From Cohnella silvisoli (GTDB taxonomy: Bacteria; Bacillota; Bacilli; Paenibacillales; Paenibacillaceae), in the NCBI RefSeq assembly GCF_021190915.1, contig NZ_JAIOAP010000003.1, positions 434,001 through 498,000 of the forward strand: DNA of 64,000 nt, given 5' to 3'. Shown here piece after piece: positions 34,030 through 43,325 of this stretch (position 1 is its first letter; every line of letters begins with the position of its first letter). The notes under the pieces are model-generated. The model was not told the DNA's origin. It was given only the letters and a program-made list of their open reading frames with translations, and did no database searches. Both the position numbers and the translations under genes were made by a program.

Positions 34030-34881
34030 ATGGACATTGCGAAGGATTACCTAGTCATTATTAAAAATTTGTTACCCTCTATGCATCAAGGAGAAAAAAA
34101 AATAGCGGAATACATTCTGAGTCACCCTGCTGATGTCATTAATACGACAATTGCTCAACTGGCTATTCTTCTGTCAGTCGCAGATTCAAGTATTGTCCGA
34201 TTCTGCCGATTAATTGGTTTGAACGGATTTACTGACCTAAAAATTAATTTAGCTAAGAATATTTCCAAATCATCCTCCCCCGTACCGGAAGAGATCAGTC
34301 TTCATGATGACGATTACTCGATTGCTTTGAAGGTATTCAGTTCAAGCATTCAAACCTTACAGAATACAATAAATACATTGGATAAAGAGGAATTCCATCG
34401 AACGGTTCAACTTTTATTACAGGCTAAGCGAATAGAAATTTACGGCGTTGGAACATCCGCCACACTCGTCCAAGACGCTTATTATCGCTTTATGCGTATC
34501 GGTCTTCCGGCTTATGCAGCCACCGATCCTCATATCAGTCGCATATCTGCAAGCATGCTAGATGATGAATGCGTGGCACTTGGTATTTCACATACCGGCC
34601 GCACAAAAGATACAATTGAAACATTACAAATTGCAAAAGGAAAAGGCGCAAAAATTATTGGCATTACAAGTTTTTATAAAACTCCCCTTCTGGATCTCGT
34701 AGATAGCAGATTGGTCATCTCATCTATTGAAGCAGACTTTCTAAAAGAAGCTGTGTCCTCTAGAATTGCACATCTGGGATTAATTGATAGCTTGTGTACT
34801 TGCCTTATCATCAGAAGGTACAAACAGACAGAGCCGCTACTTGACAGTATGACTTATATTTTAAATCAGTTGCGTTATTAG
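34030..34881 (+). CDS. MurR/RpiR-family transcriptional regulator
   Basis: A 283-residue regulator. The N-terminal HTH_6 domain is about residues 1-78 (GEKKIAEYILSHPADVINTTIAQLAILLSVADSSIVRFCRLIGLNGFTDLK). A SIS sugar-phosphate-binding domain follows at about 125-260 (IEIYGVGTSATLVQDAYYRFMRIG, VALGISHTGRTKDTIETL). It senses phosphosugars and controls the divergent phosphatase/ABC operon, inferred from orientation and the palindromes between them. The RBS is GGAGAGCG. Confidence 0.92.
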   Translation: MDIAKDYLVIIKNLLPSMHQGEKKIAEYILSHPADVINTTIAQLAILLSVADSSIVRFCRLIGLNGFTDLKINLAKNISKSSSPVPEEISLHDDDYSIALKVFSSSIQTLQNTINTLDKEEFHRTVQLLLQAKRIEIYGVGTSATLVQDAYYRFMRIGLPAYAATDPHISRISASMLDDECVALGISHTGRTKDTIETLQIAKGKGAKIIGITSFYKTPLLDLVDSRLVISSIEADFLKEAVSSRIAHLGLIDSLCTCLIIRRYKQTEPLLDSMTYILNQLRY

Positions 34882-35100
34882 TTTTATCTGGAAAGCTACA
34901 TATCAACGGCTAAGACCCACCCTGCCTATTTTGCGAACAAATTATATGAAGCTGGAAGGGATTAAGTTGTAGCGGTAGCTATATCTTCTTTTTTTGGCGG
35001 GGCAGTTTTCCTCTAGAATATATCTTAGCCTTCTTTTGATGTGGATTCATTCCATACCGCAGATTAACATCTTCAATTCAAAAAAAGCCCTCTCAGAAAA

Positions 35101-35134
35101 TGAAAAAAGTATTCAGACTTAAGTCCAAATACTT
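35101..35134 (-). terminator. Intrinsic terminator of the ZTP riboswitch
   Basis: On the minus strand AAGTATTTGGAC-TTAA-GTCTGAATACTT forms a 12-bp stem (one G-T, one A-C) followed by TTTTTTC. It begins directly after the aptamer sequence GGGCA, the normal arrangement for ligand-controlled readthrough. Confidence 0.85.
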
Positions 35135-35214
35135 TGCCCAGGCGTACGGCTACTATTCTGTGTGCTCCTTCATGGTTCACCATGTTCGCGCCAGTAACAC
35201 ACAGATTAATTCTT
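35135..35214 (-). promoter_or_regulatory. ZTP (pfl-motif) riboswitch aptamer, apparently without a target gene
   Basis: Reading the minus strand from 35214: CTGTGTG, then TTACTGGCGCGAACA, ATGGT-GA-ACCAT, GAAGGAG, CACACAG, a short linker, and GCCGTACGCCTGGGCA. This matches the pfl consensus. P1 is CTGTGTG/CACACAG, P2 is ATGGT/ACCAT, and the invariant ACUGGCG, GGAG and CGCCUGGGCA elements allow the GGCG/CGCC pseudoknot. Such switches sense ZTP/ZMP and turn on purine or one-carbon genes. Downstream on this strand (35100 to 34882) there is no purH, folD, glyA or similar gene, only a 23-codon basic ORF (35050-34979) without good RBS. The rest of 34882-35573 holds a repeat copy and no gene. Confidence 0.88.
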
Positions 35215-35324
35215 AAGAAGATTTCAATGGATTCATTATTTCCAAGTTATTGTTAAATTTGCTTAACGAATAGCCATTCCGCTAATCTGCCCGTTAGCGT
35301 AATGACCCAACCAAGTCTACCGTC

Positions 35325-35490
35325 GGGAATGGGACAATGTTCTTGTCACAAAACGGAAATGGGATCAAGTTCTTGACATCGCCCAATGTCAAGAACTTGA
35401 TCCCATAAATAAAAAAAGCCGCGATTTACGCGACAATTAATGGGACAATGTTCTTGACTCCCGACAGAATTTGTCGGAAGTCAAGAACTA
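35325..35490 (+). repeat. Full copy of the dispersed TTCTTG repeat (GGGATC-type)
   Basis: Units GGGACAATGTTCTTG (35331) and GGGATCAAGTTCTTGACAT (35361) are 30 bp apart. A perfect 20-bp palindrome, 35360-35379 with 35386-35405 and spacer CGCCCA, follows. Then come an A-rich segment with CGCG-TTTA-CGCG, which reads as a terminator on the minus strand, and a third direct unit at 35442 ending in CCCGACAG/TTGTCGG. It is about 80-90 percent alike by eye to the copy at 50.5 kb. Confidence 0.85.
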
Positions 35491-35573
35491 CGCCGCGCTG
35501 TCATATTCGCTTAGTAGCTCTTCATACCTTTTGATATATCCAAACAATTCGCATGCCAGTGGGAGGTTGAGAG

Positions 35574-36926
35574 ATGAACGAGAACAATGGAACTCGCCCT
35601 AACAAATGGTCCGGAGATACTCCGGCAGCTTTTCATTCGCAGACGGTGGGCGAACGAGGCCCCGTATTGGAACAGGACAACGTGCTGCATGAAGCGCTGG
35701 AGACTTTCATCCATACGAAATTGTTGGAAAGACCCGTGCATGTCAAAGGCTATGGCGCATTCGGCTACTTTCAGACCGTGCATGCCATGACGGCTTACAC
35801 GCAGCTTTGTTTCTTACAAAATCCGGGTCAGCAGGTCCCCGTCGCGGTAAGATTCTCCTTAGCCGTCAGCAACAAAGGCACGCCGGATACTTCCCGTAAC
35901 GTGTGCGGATTGGCCACCAAGTTCTATACGGATCATGGCGTGTTCGATCTTGTCTGTAACCATATCCCCGTGTTCTCCGTCCGAGACGCCATCCGCTTTC
36001 CCGAGTTTATCAAGGCCTTCCTGCCGTCGCCCGTTAACAACTTCATCGATCCGGAACGATTTTGGAGCTTCGTCGCCCGAGCACCGGAATCTACAAACTT
36101 TCTCGTCCGGCTCTACTCCGACGCGGGCACTGTCAAGAGTCTTCGCCACATCCCGGGCCACAGCGTCAATACTTACGTCTGGAAAAACGCACAAGGTGTC
36201 CGCACTTACATTAAATATCATTGGATGCCTCTTGCGGGTGTGCAGTATATTGACCGTCAAGAAGCAGCCCGGCTCGCTTGCGAGAATCCGGATTATGCCG
36301 GCAAGGACTTATTCGATACGCTGAAAGCGGGCAAAACGGTTGAATATGGGCTTTACGTGCAGCTGATGAACCCCCAAGACGAGTCCTATCTCCCTTATGA
36401 TCCGCTGGATAATACAAAGGTATGGGATGAGCGGCAATATCCCTTGCTCCCGGTCGGGAGATTGGTATTAAATCGCAATCCGGATAATTATATGGAGCAA
36501 GTAGAAAAATTGGCTTTCTCCCCTTCCAACCTGCTGGAAGGTGCAGAGTTGTCGGACGATAAGATACTACAGGGGCGCGCAAATATTTATTGGGATTCGC
36601 AGCGACGGCGGCTTGGTCCGGATTTCCGCAAGATTCCGATTAATCATCAGAAGAACTGGACACCTGCTTCCCTTGTGACCAGCGGCAACGGGAGATTCGT
36701 GGAAGGACGCCTCGTGCGGTCCGACGTGCCCAAGCAAGACGACTTCGCGCAAGCCGGTCAGTATTATCTTGCTCTTGCGCCACTGCAGCAAGAACACTTG
36801 GTAGATAACCTGGCCGTCGATCTGGTCGGTATATCCCTCGAAACGAAAAACATCGTGCTCGGCTACCTGTACCAGGCATCCACCGAGCTTGGGGAACGTG
36901 TCGCCCGAAAGATCCAAACTTCATAA
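35574..36926 (+). CDS. Divergent monofunctional haem catalase
   Basis: A 450-residue protein with the catalase fold over most of its length. The distal His is in RPVHVKGYGAFGYF (His56), VRFSLAVSNKGTPDTSRNVCGLATKFYT follows, and the proximal haem Tyr is in ANIYWDSQRRRLGPDF. It is somewhat shorter than typical small-subunit catalases (about 480-500). The conserved GNN(T/I)P(I/V)FF segment reads CNHIPVFS: the position of the catalytic Asn (bovine Asn148) is His130 and the following Phe-Phe is Phe-Ser. Activity may be altered or specialised. GGGAGG precedes ATG 35574. It appears monocistronic. Confidence 0.85.
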   Translation: MNENNGTRPNKWSGDTPAAFHSQTVGERGPVLEQDNVLHEALETFIHTKLLERPVHVKGYGAFGYFQTVHAMTAYTQLCFLQNPGQQVPVAVRFSLAVSNKGTPDTSRNVCGLATKFYTDHGVFDLVCNHIPVFSVRDAIRFPEFIKAFLPSPVNNFIDPERFWSFVARAPESTNFLVRLYSDAGTVKSLRHIPGHSVNTYVWKNAQGVRTYIKYHWMPLAGVQYIDRQEAARLACENPDYAGKDLFDTLKAGKTVEYGLYVQLMNPQDESYLPYDPLDNTKVWDERQYPLLPVGRLVLNRNPDNYMEQVEKLAFSPSNLLEGAELSDDKILQGRANIYWDSQRRRLGPDFRKIPINHQKNWTPASLVTSGNGRFVEGRLVRSDVPKQDDFAQAGQYYLALAPLQQEHLVDNLAVDLVGISLETKNIVLGYLYQASTELGERVARKIQTS

Positions 36927-37015
36927 GGAATCGCATGGAGCAAAAACTTGCCGTCACTTATGATAAAGTTCACCGCGAATGATCTTAAACTATCCACCCA
37001 GTATATCAACAAATG

Positions 37016-37046
37016 AAAAGGAGCTGCCATTTGGCAAGCTCCTTTT
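37016..37046 (+). terminator. Terminator after the catalase gene
   Basis: AAAAGGAGCT-GCC-ATTT-GGC-A-AGCTCCTTTT, a long near-perfect stem with T-rich 3' arm, 90 bp after the stop. Confidence 0.85.
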
Positions 37047-37189
37047 CTGCAATCGTGTCCGTTATCGCGGCCTCACATTGCCCTCATCCCCCCGTCTTTC
37101 CGCTTCGCAGTCTGCTGTTTAGATTCCATTTAGATCCGTCTGCTAAGATCAGTAATTGACTGCAAGTTGATAGATTATGAGGAGGAAAA

Positions 37190-40100
37190 TTGAACTTGTA
37201 TAAACGCCTATTAAGTCTGCTGCTATTGTCTTGCATACTCGTAACCTTAATGCCTCCTGAGATTTCTGCCACTTCACGTTCTTCTGTCGAACCTGCGACA
37301 ACACATCAAAAGACTGCGCAGTCCGTGCCTCAAAGCTTGTTTGAAGACGTGACACCTTCGGCCTGGTCCTACGATTCGGTCATGTATGTCAAGCAGAATG
37401 GCCTGTTCAGCGGTACAAGCAAAGATCGCTTTTCGCCTGACGCAACCATGAGTCGTGCCATGTTTGTTACTGTACTTGGGCGAATCGCCCAAGTAGATGC
37501 AAGTCAATACAAAACTTCCGCATTTACAGATGTGCAGCCGGGCGATTGGTATGCGCCTTATGTGCAATGGGCAATCGAACGCGGCATTGCAAGCGGAACC
37601 GGCAGCAACAGATTTTCGCCGGACGCCGCAATTTCAAGAGAGCAGATGGCAACGCTGACATTGAAATATTTTGAAAGCGAAAGTATCCCTTATCAAAAAA
37701 ACGACAGCACATCTACGCCTAACGACATATCCGACATTTCTTCATGGGCGGTTGATTCGGCGGTAAAGCTTTGGCAAGCCGGCTTATTTACCGGGGATGC
37801 AAAAGGCAATTTCCTACCGCGTTCAAAGGCGACTCGCGCTGAAGCGGCCGCGCTTTTTATGCGTACGGACAAAGTCGCGAGTTTCAGCGACGGCATAACC
37901 TATACGGTTGCGTTTAACCCGAACGGCGGTTCGCCGATCGACAGCCTGAGTCTGAAGCGAGGCGAATCGCTGAATCAGCTTCCGCTGGCATTCAAGCCAG
38001 GCTCGATTTTCAATGGCTGGTATAAGGATCGTGCTTTTACGCAACCGGTCATGAATGGCGATACCGTCAAGAGCGACCTGACCTTGTACGCCAATTATAT
38101 TACATCGCCCGATGATGCTGTGATAATCACTCCGAATGCATACGCAATGGACCAAGCACCGAACTTTAGGATCGCCGTGAAAGATTCTGCAGGTAAAATG
38201 ACGGCGGCGGCCGTTCTAGCCGGCATGACATTCAAATCTCCGTCCAATCCTGATTTTGCAGGAATTGCGGTAACCGGCTCGAATGGCAACTTTACTGTAG
38301 CTGCAAAAAGCGGTGCATTCGAAGAGGGCAGCACCTACCAAATCACTTTGAAGGATACAAATCTTGCTTTCACAGGCAAAGACGCAACGACTAGAAATTA
38401 TATTTTTAGTATTGCCAAACAAGAGGTCATGCGGCTGCCTCTAAATCCTTACATGATTTATTTGAAGTTTTCCGATATCTCTCAAATGAGCCAGAATGGC
38501 GCATCCGTTGCTTCCCCTTCGATCGCTGTAATGAGCGCGAACGTTGGCGGCGGATCGGGTTCGAACTCGGCCCCTGTTGCGAGCGGTACCTTCCGCTATG
38601 ACGGAAATACACGCTTGAAGGTGGGCGATACCGTCTCCGTTTATGAAGGGACTCGTCCCGATCTGCGCACTTTGGATACTTCCGATGATGGCGATATCGC
38701 CTATGTAGCGATCACTGCGATCAACGGGAATATCTATTCCTATACCAGCGCAAACCCGACGAACGTTCTTCTTAAACCGCACGTGCTGCCGGTCGACCCT
38801 GCGTCGGACACCGACGGGGACAGGGCGAACCGCTCCATCACGGTCGCTCCGGCGTCGATGGATTATTCCGACGCCAAATATGCGCCTATGGGTCTTAACT
38901 CCGCTACCGTTGCCAGAGTCGGGGACTTCCTCGCGCTCGTCAATATGAGTACGGGAGCCTCTTCAGGCTACGGGAAAGTGACGTCCGTCTCCAACTCGGG
39001 GAATAATTATGTAATCGCTTATACCGATGCGACACAAGATGACATCACTCACGCCCTGGATTTCTATAAGCAGGAAACGATTAGCGGAGCCGATCTGTTG
39101 TCGCAAGCCGATATCGCTTCTTTGGAGGATCAAATCAAGCAGCAAGCGCTGGCAAGCGGATTTGTCGATGAAGCTGCAAACTATTTGTCAACTGCCGCTT
39201 TGCAAACCGACAGCTTCAAAACGTTGATCGCAGCCAACGCCTCAACGACCTTGCAGAAAGACAAAAAATCGGAAGTCCACATCCTCTCCGCGAAACCGGG
39301 AGAAGAGAATACGGAAGTCACCATGCATAACTTGAAGGTTTCAGCAGACATAGGCACGAAGTTATCCCATTTTCAGAAAAAGTCCGGTTTGCGTCTGAAT
39401 CTCGCAGTTTCAAGCGATATTCAAGTTTCGACAGGCGCGGACAACGATATTCTTATTCATATGAACGCTGCATTTACGGAAGAAATCTCTTTGAGCGTGG
39501 GTGTAAATGGCAATACGGTTTGGGGGTATATCGATCTGGGACTGTTCGATCTCCCGTATCCCAAGGACTATCAAGCAAGCGCCAACCTGGACGCCTTCAC
39601 GTTTACGAGCATAGACGCGTCTGCGCAGATCGGCACCGTGGCAGCGGATACTCCGCGTGATCGCTGGACGAATATTTGGAATACTGCCAAAAACAAAGTA
39701 GACATCAAGGCGCAACTGAAAGCGGTTCTGGAGCAGACGCCTTCCACTCCGGCCAAGGTAAACGCCGATACGCTGGTGGAAAGCTATCAAGCTATGCTGG
39801 AGAACGAGACGGATTGGGTTGACTTGGTAGAGGAAGAAATCTTCGAATTAGACAGACACCTGTTATTGGGTCTTCTTCATATCAACTTTACAGGAAATTT
39901 CGTCATCAGCATGAATCCGAATATTGCCCTGGGGATCGGCTTCAGCTATGAATCCGCGAAGAGATATACGGCCAGCTTCAAACTCAGCGAAGGATCGCCT
40001 TCTTTCGGTACTGTGGATTTACCGGGCGACGGCACCTATAATTTCTATTTCTATGTCATGGGAACACTAGGCCTAAAGGCAGGAATTCGTCTCGAACTGG

Positions 40101-42307
40101 CGGCTGGTTTGTTCCACATCGAATTGGACAGTATCGGGATCACGGCAGAAGGCGGCGCCTACCTTCAACTCTACGGTTTTTTCTATTACGAAATCTCATC
40201 TTCGGCGCCGACAAAAACGTTAGGAGCGCTGTTCCTGGAGATCGGCATGTATGCGGAGGCAGAGTGGGAAGCACAGATTCTCGGTGGGTCATTCTCGTAT
40301 TCCGACCTCTTTTATAGCGAGTACTGGCCGCTATATAGAGCCGGCACACCGAATGGTCATTTCATCGGTTTCGCCTATGAAGAAGAAGCAGCGCCTTCCT
40401 TTGTCGCTTTTGAGCAGAAAGTGTTCCCATCGATCGGGGACGCCTTGAAACTGAACGATTTGAATCTGGTAACGGGCGAAATCATTACAGGCAAAGATCA
40501 ACCACAGAACTACACAATCACTTTTAATAACAATAAGTTTACGTACGATCCGAAGACATTCCGTGTATCCGTATCGCCCAATGCCACGGATGATATTCTC
40601 ACCAGCAAGATGACTGTAACGTGGAAGGGCTCAACGACAGGTTTAAATTCTCTTCCCTACTCGCGCGATATTAATTTGACCTGGTACAAGAGTGGATACC
40701 ACTCTATTACCTTGAATCCTAATGTCCCATTAGTAAACGGTCAAGATCCAAGAGAGGAAGTTCGGGTGAACGAGTACGGGCGGGTTGTTCAGCCGGTCAA
40801 CACGTCAATCAAAAATTTAAAAAGATTAACAAACGTGCCCAAAAGAACTGGATATACCTTCAAGGGATGGGCCTTGGATCCTGAAGGAACGAAACCTTAC
40901 ATCATTCCTGATATCATGCCGGCAGGAAATATAACGCTTTATGCGCAATGGACACCGCACACGAATATACCCTACTTGGTTGATTACATTACGGTAGATC
41001 CCAATACAGGGAATCGCACCACCAAGAAAAAAGATACCTTTTCCGGTACGGCAGGCGCTTCCGTTTCACCGGCGCCGATAGCAATCGAAGGCTATGATAC
41101 ACCGCCAACACGAACCATTACAATATTCGGAACCGGTTTATCGAAACTGAGCTACGAATACCTGCCTGCCACGCGCAAAATGACTTTCTATGCCGATCCG
41201 GGCGGAACCTCGATCGTTTATTCGGCCAGAAGCTTATCGAAGGTACCCGATAGTGCAGTGCCGAATTTCACAAAACCCGGCTATACCTTTGTCGGCTGGT
41301 CACAGGCAATTCCAGGCACCATGCCGTCAAGCGACACCACTTACACAGCGACCTGGAAAGTACGTACCGATACGCCTTACCGTGTTTCGAACAGGCTGCA
41401 AGGTGTCGGAAGCACTTCGCTTTACGTTGAAGCCGACACGGGAAGTTTTCAAGGGACAACCGGCGCGCTAGCGGCGCCAGCGATCCAGCAGTATCCCGGT
41501 TTTACCTATGACTTTAACATAGCCTATGACAGCAGCGGTAAAGCATTGGCAACGAGTACGGTTGCAGCCGATGGAAGCCTCACGATCGTGCGTTATTACA
41601 CACGCAACAGCTACAACTTGACGTTTGATGCAAACGGAGGCACTGTCGGTTCCACAGATCGAGTTCAGTACGGCACTGCCATACAGGCGCCAACCGTAAC
41701 GAAATCAGGCTGTACTTTCACAGGTTGGTCGCCCGCGCTGGCAAGCACAATGCCGGCCCAAGACGCCACCTATTCTGCACAATGGAATTGTTCGCCACCG
41801 CCACAGCCGCCGGCACCGGTGCTTAGCGGCGCCAAGTCGGTTCTGTCCAATGCGAACGGGAATGTGAGCGGGGTCAGCCTTTCGGCTCCGAGTACGCTGA
41901 CAGTGGGTCAGTTGTTGAGCGGGTTGACGGTATCCCCTCACGCTACAGCCCAAGTGTTGGATCAAGCCTTGGCGCCTGTCACCGATCAGACGGCCGATAT
42001 CATTTCAAGTATGATCGTACGCGTTACCGCTCAAAATTCGTCTACTGCGGATTATCATATTCTGTATAACGACGTTGAAGTGACATCGAGTAGCTATCAA
42101 ATTGATCAGAACGCAGGGACGATTACCGTGCCTTCCAATACTTATGGCATGACTCTATCTTTAATTGCACCAGCGAATGGAAGCTATAAAGCCTATGACC
42201 AGATCAACACAGAAATTTCACATGGATATTTCATGCAAAGCGGAGACACGCTAGTCGTAACCGCACAGGACGGTACTCAGAAGACGTATACCTTTGTCGT
42301 ACAGTAA
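37190..42307 (+). CDS. Giant S-layer-homology surface protein with InlB-type beta repeats (1705 aa)
   Basis: TTG 37190 with GGAGG 4 nt upstream begins a signal peptide (NLYKRLLSLLLLSCILVTL, cleavage near ISATS). Three SLH domains follow at about residues 51-225, each ending in a TRAE-like motif (SRAM, SREQ, TRAE); they anchor to pyruvylated secondary wall polymer. An InlB B-repeat/Flg_new module lies at about 238-303 (TVAFNPNGG...FNGWY). A long beta-rich central region (about 310-1150) has no family I recognise. More InlB-type repeats lie at about 1190-1530, with FKGWAL, FVGWSQ and FTGWSP. The tail from about 1545 resembles cadherin-like beta-sandwich domains. It probably acts as an adhesin or S-layer-associated protein. 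A strong terminator follows. Confidence 0.88.
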   Translation: MNLYKRLLSLLLLSCILVTLMPPEISATSRSSVEPATTHQKTAQSVPQSLFEDVTPSAWSYDSVMYVKQNGLFSGTSKDRFSPDATMSRAMFVTVLGRIAQVDASQYKTSAFTDVQPGDWYAPYVQWAIERGIASGTGSNRFSPDAAISREQMATLTLKYFESESIPYQKNDSTSTPNDISDISSWAVDSAVKLWQAGLFTGDAKGNFLPRSKATRAEAAALFMRTDKVASFSDGITYTVAFNPNGGSPIDSLSLKRGESLNQLPLAFKPGSIFNGWYKDRAFTQPVMNGDTVKSDLTLYANYITSPDDAVIITPNAYAMDQAPNFRIAVKDSAGKMTAAAVLAGMTFKSPSNPDFAGIAVTGSNGNFTVAAKSGAFEEGSTYQITLKDTNLAFTGKDATTRNYIFSIAKQEVMRLPLNPYMIYLKFSDISQMSQNGASVASPSIAVMSANVGGGSGSNSAPVASGTFRYDGNTRLKVGDTVSVYEGTRPDLRTLDTSDDGDIAYVAITAINGNIYSYTSANPTNVLLKPHVLPVDPASDTDGDRANRSITVAPASMDYSDAKYAPMGLNSATVARVGDFLALVNMSTGASSGYGKVTSVSNSGNNYVIAYTDATQDDITHALDFYKQETISGADLLSQADIASLEDQIKQQALASGFVDEAANYLSTAALQTDSFKTLIAANASTTLQKDKKSEVHILSAKPGEENTEVTMHNLKVSADIGTKLSHFQKKSGLRLNLAVSSDIQVSTGADNDILIHMNAAFTEEISLSVGVNGNTVWGYIDLGLFDLPYPKDYQASANLDAFTFTSIDASAQIGTVAADTPRDRWTNIWNTAKNKVDIKAQLKAVLEQTPSTPAKVNADTLVESYQAMLENETDWVDLVEEEIFELDRHLLLGLLHINFTGNFVISMNPNIALGIGFSYESAKRYTASFKLSEGSPSFGTVDLPGDGTYNFYFYVMGTLGLKAGIRLELAAGLFHIELDSIGITAEGGAYLQLYGFFYYEISSSAPTKTLGALFLEIGMYAEAEWEAQILGGSFSYSDLFYSEYWPLYRAGTPNGHFIGFAYEEEAAPSFVAFEQKVFPSIGDALKLNDLNLVTGEIITGKDQPQNYTITFNNNKFTYDPKTFRVSVSPNATDDILTSKMTVTWKGSTTGLNSLPYSRDINLTWYKSGYHSITLNPNVPLVNGQDPREEVRVNEYGRVVQPVNTSIKNLKRLTNVPKRTGYTFKGWALDPEGTKPYIIPDIMPAGNITLYAQWTPHTNIPYLVDYITVDPNTGNRTTKKKDTFSGTAGASVSPAPIAIEGYDTPPTRTITIFGTGLSKLSYEYLPATRKMTFYADPGGTSIVYSARSLSKVPDSAVPNFTKPGYTFVGWSQAIPGTMPSSDTTYTATWKVRTDTPYRVSNRLQGVGSTSLYVEADTGSFQGTTGALAAPAIQQYPGFTYDFNIAYDSSGKALATSTVAADGSLTIVRYYTRNSYNLTFDANGGTVGSTDRVQYGTAIQAPTVTKSGCTFTGWSPALASTMPAQDATYSAQWNCSPPPQPPAPVLSGAKSVLSNANGNVSGVSLSAPSTLTVGQLLSGLTVSPHATAQVLDQALAPVTDQTADIISSMIVRVTAQNSSTADYHILYNDVEVTSSSYQIDQNAGTITVPSNTYGMTLSLIAPANGSYKAYDQINTEISHGYFMQSGDTLVVTAQDGTQKTYTFVVQ

Positions 42308-42336
42308 GTTCATAGAAAATCATGGCACGTAACAAT

Positions 42337-42380
42337 AAAATCGCCCGCAGCTGGTCACAGCAGGCGGGCGATTTTATTTT
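42337..42380. terminator. Terminator between the SLH gene and the response regulator gene
   Basis: Perfect 12-bp stem AAAATCGCCCGC (42337-42348) / GCGGGCGATTTT (42364-42375), followed by ATTTT. The A/T-rich arms allow bidirectional use for the convergent genes. Confidence 0.88.
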
Positions 42381-42395
42381 CCGGACGCTATTTGT

Positions 42396-43325
42396 TCAGA
42401 GCATTTTTTTCATTTCAAAGTACTTGGCTTTTTTCTCATCGCCGCGTTCCCTATGATACTGGATCAGAATATTTAATGCATTTTCGAACCTTACATCGTA
42501 CGGTTGCTGTATACTTAATGTCCATGAATAAAGCTTGTTTTCAAATAACATGCCTTTGTACAGCTCCACCATTTGCTCGAGGATTTCCATTTTACTCTTA
42601 TCTTCATTATAACTTTTACTGAAGTGATCGAACTCCAACAAATCCACTTTAATGTCTTCGATGTTGAGCCAAATGTTCCCGAGTCTGCTCTTGATCAAAT
42701 GATGGATGCCAAAAGCCTCGAATCGCTTCTTTAGGTTATATTGCGTCGTATATAAGTTTGCATACCCTTTATCCATTTCCAAATCGGGCCACAAGTCATT
42801 AATGATTCGTTCTCTGGACACGTACTTGCCGTTCATACATAACAAATAGGCGAGAAGCTCTTCCGTTTTTTTGGTTCGCCAATTGTCGTCGATCAATTTC
42901 CCATCTATAAGTACGGAAAAATCGCCAAAACACTTCATCTCAATTTTGTGTCCGATGCCGGTTTTGCTTCTAATCTTCTTTATTTTTTCCAATGTGACAT
43001 AAAGCTGTTCGTACTTCACCGGTTTAACGAGAAAATCCAACGCTTTTGTTTCAAGCGTGTCCGACACATAGGCATGGTGAGCACTTGTGAAAACAAAATC
43101 CATTTCCGGTCTTTTTTTGAACATCATCCCCAACAAATTTATGCCATCGATCTCCGGCATTTCGATATCCAGAAAAGCAAGGTCGGGCTGTATGCTGCTC
43201 ATTTCTTCCAAGGCTGTTGTAGGATCTTCATACATCGCAACGACTTCGACATCCGCAATTTTCTCCAACTTGTTTTTCAAGTTCCGCAGCGCATAATATT
43301 CGTCATCTACAATAATAACTCTCAT
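42396..43325 (-). CDS. Response regulator with SARP/BTAD-type output
   Basis: A 309-residue regulator. The receiver domain is residues 1-120, with acidic VDDE, phospho-acceptor Asp in LAFLDIEMPEIDG (about residue 54) and Lys in FLVKPVKYEQ. A winged-helix output domain lies at about 130-215 (MKCFGDFSVLIDG..WRTKKTEELLAYLL..RERIINDLW). A bacterial transcriptional activator (BTAD) helical region follows to the C-terminus. This architecture is common in Paenibacillus next to 7TMR-type kinases. Its start overlaps the kinase stop by 4 bp (ATGA). Targets are unknown; the convergent SLH gene is a candidate only by proximity. Confidence 0.88.
   Translation of the reverse strand: MRVIIVDDEYYALRNLKNKLEKIADVEVVAMYEDPTTALEEMSSIQPDLAFLDIEMPEIDGINLLGMMFKKRPEMDFVFTSAHHAYVSDTLETKALDFLVKPVKYEQLYVTLEKIKKIRSKTGIGHKIEMKCFGDFSVLIDGKLIDDNWRTKKTEELLAYLLCMNGKYVSRERIINDLWPDLEMDKGYANLYTTQYNLKKRFEAFGIHHLIKSRLGNIWLNIEDIKVDLLEFDHFSKSYNEDKSKMEILEQMVELYKGMLFENKLYSWTLSIQQPYDVRFENALNILIQYHRERGDEKKAKYFEMKKML

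Noticed and set aside
34979..35050. 23-codon Lys-rich ORF downstream of the ZTP riboswitch as a confirmed gene
   Set aside because: No clear RBS and too short to judge; kept only as a possibility in the riboswitch finding.
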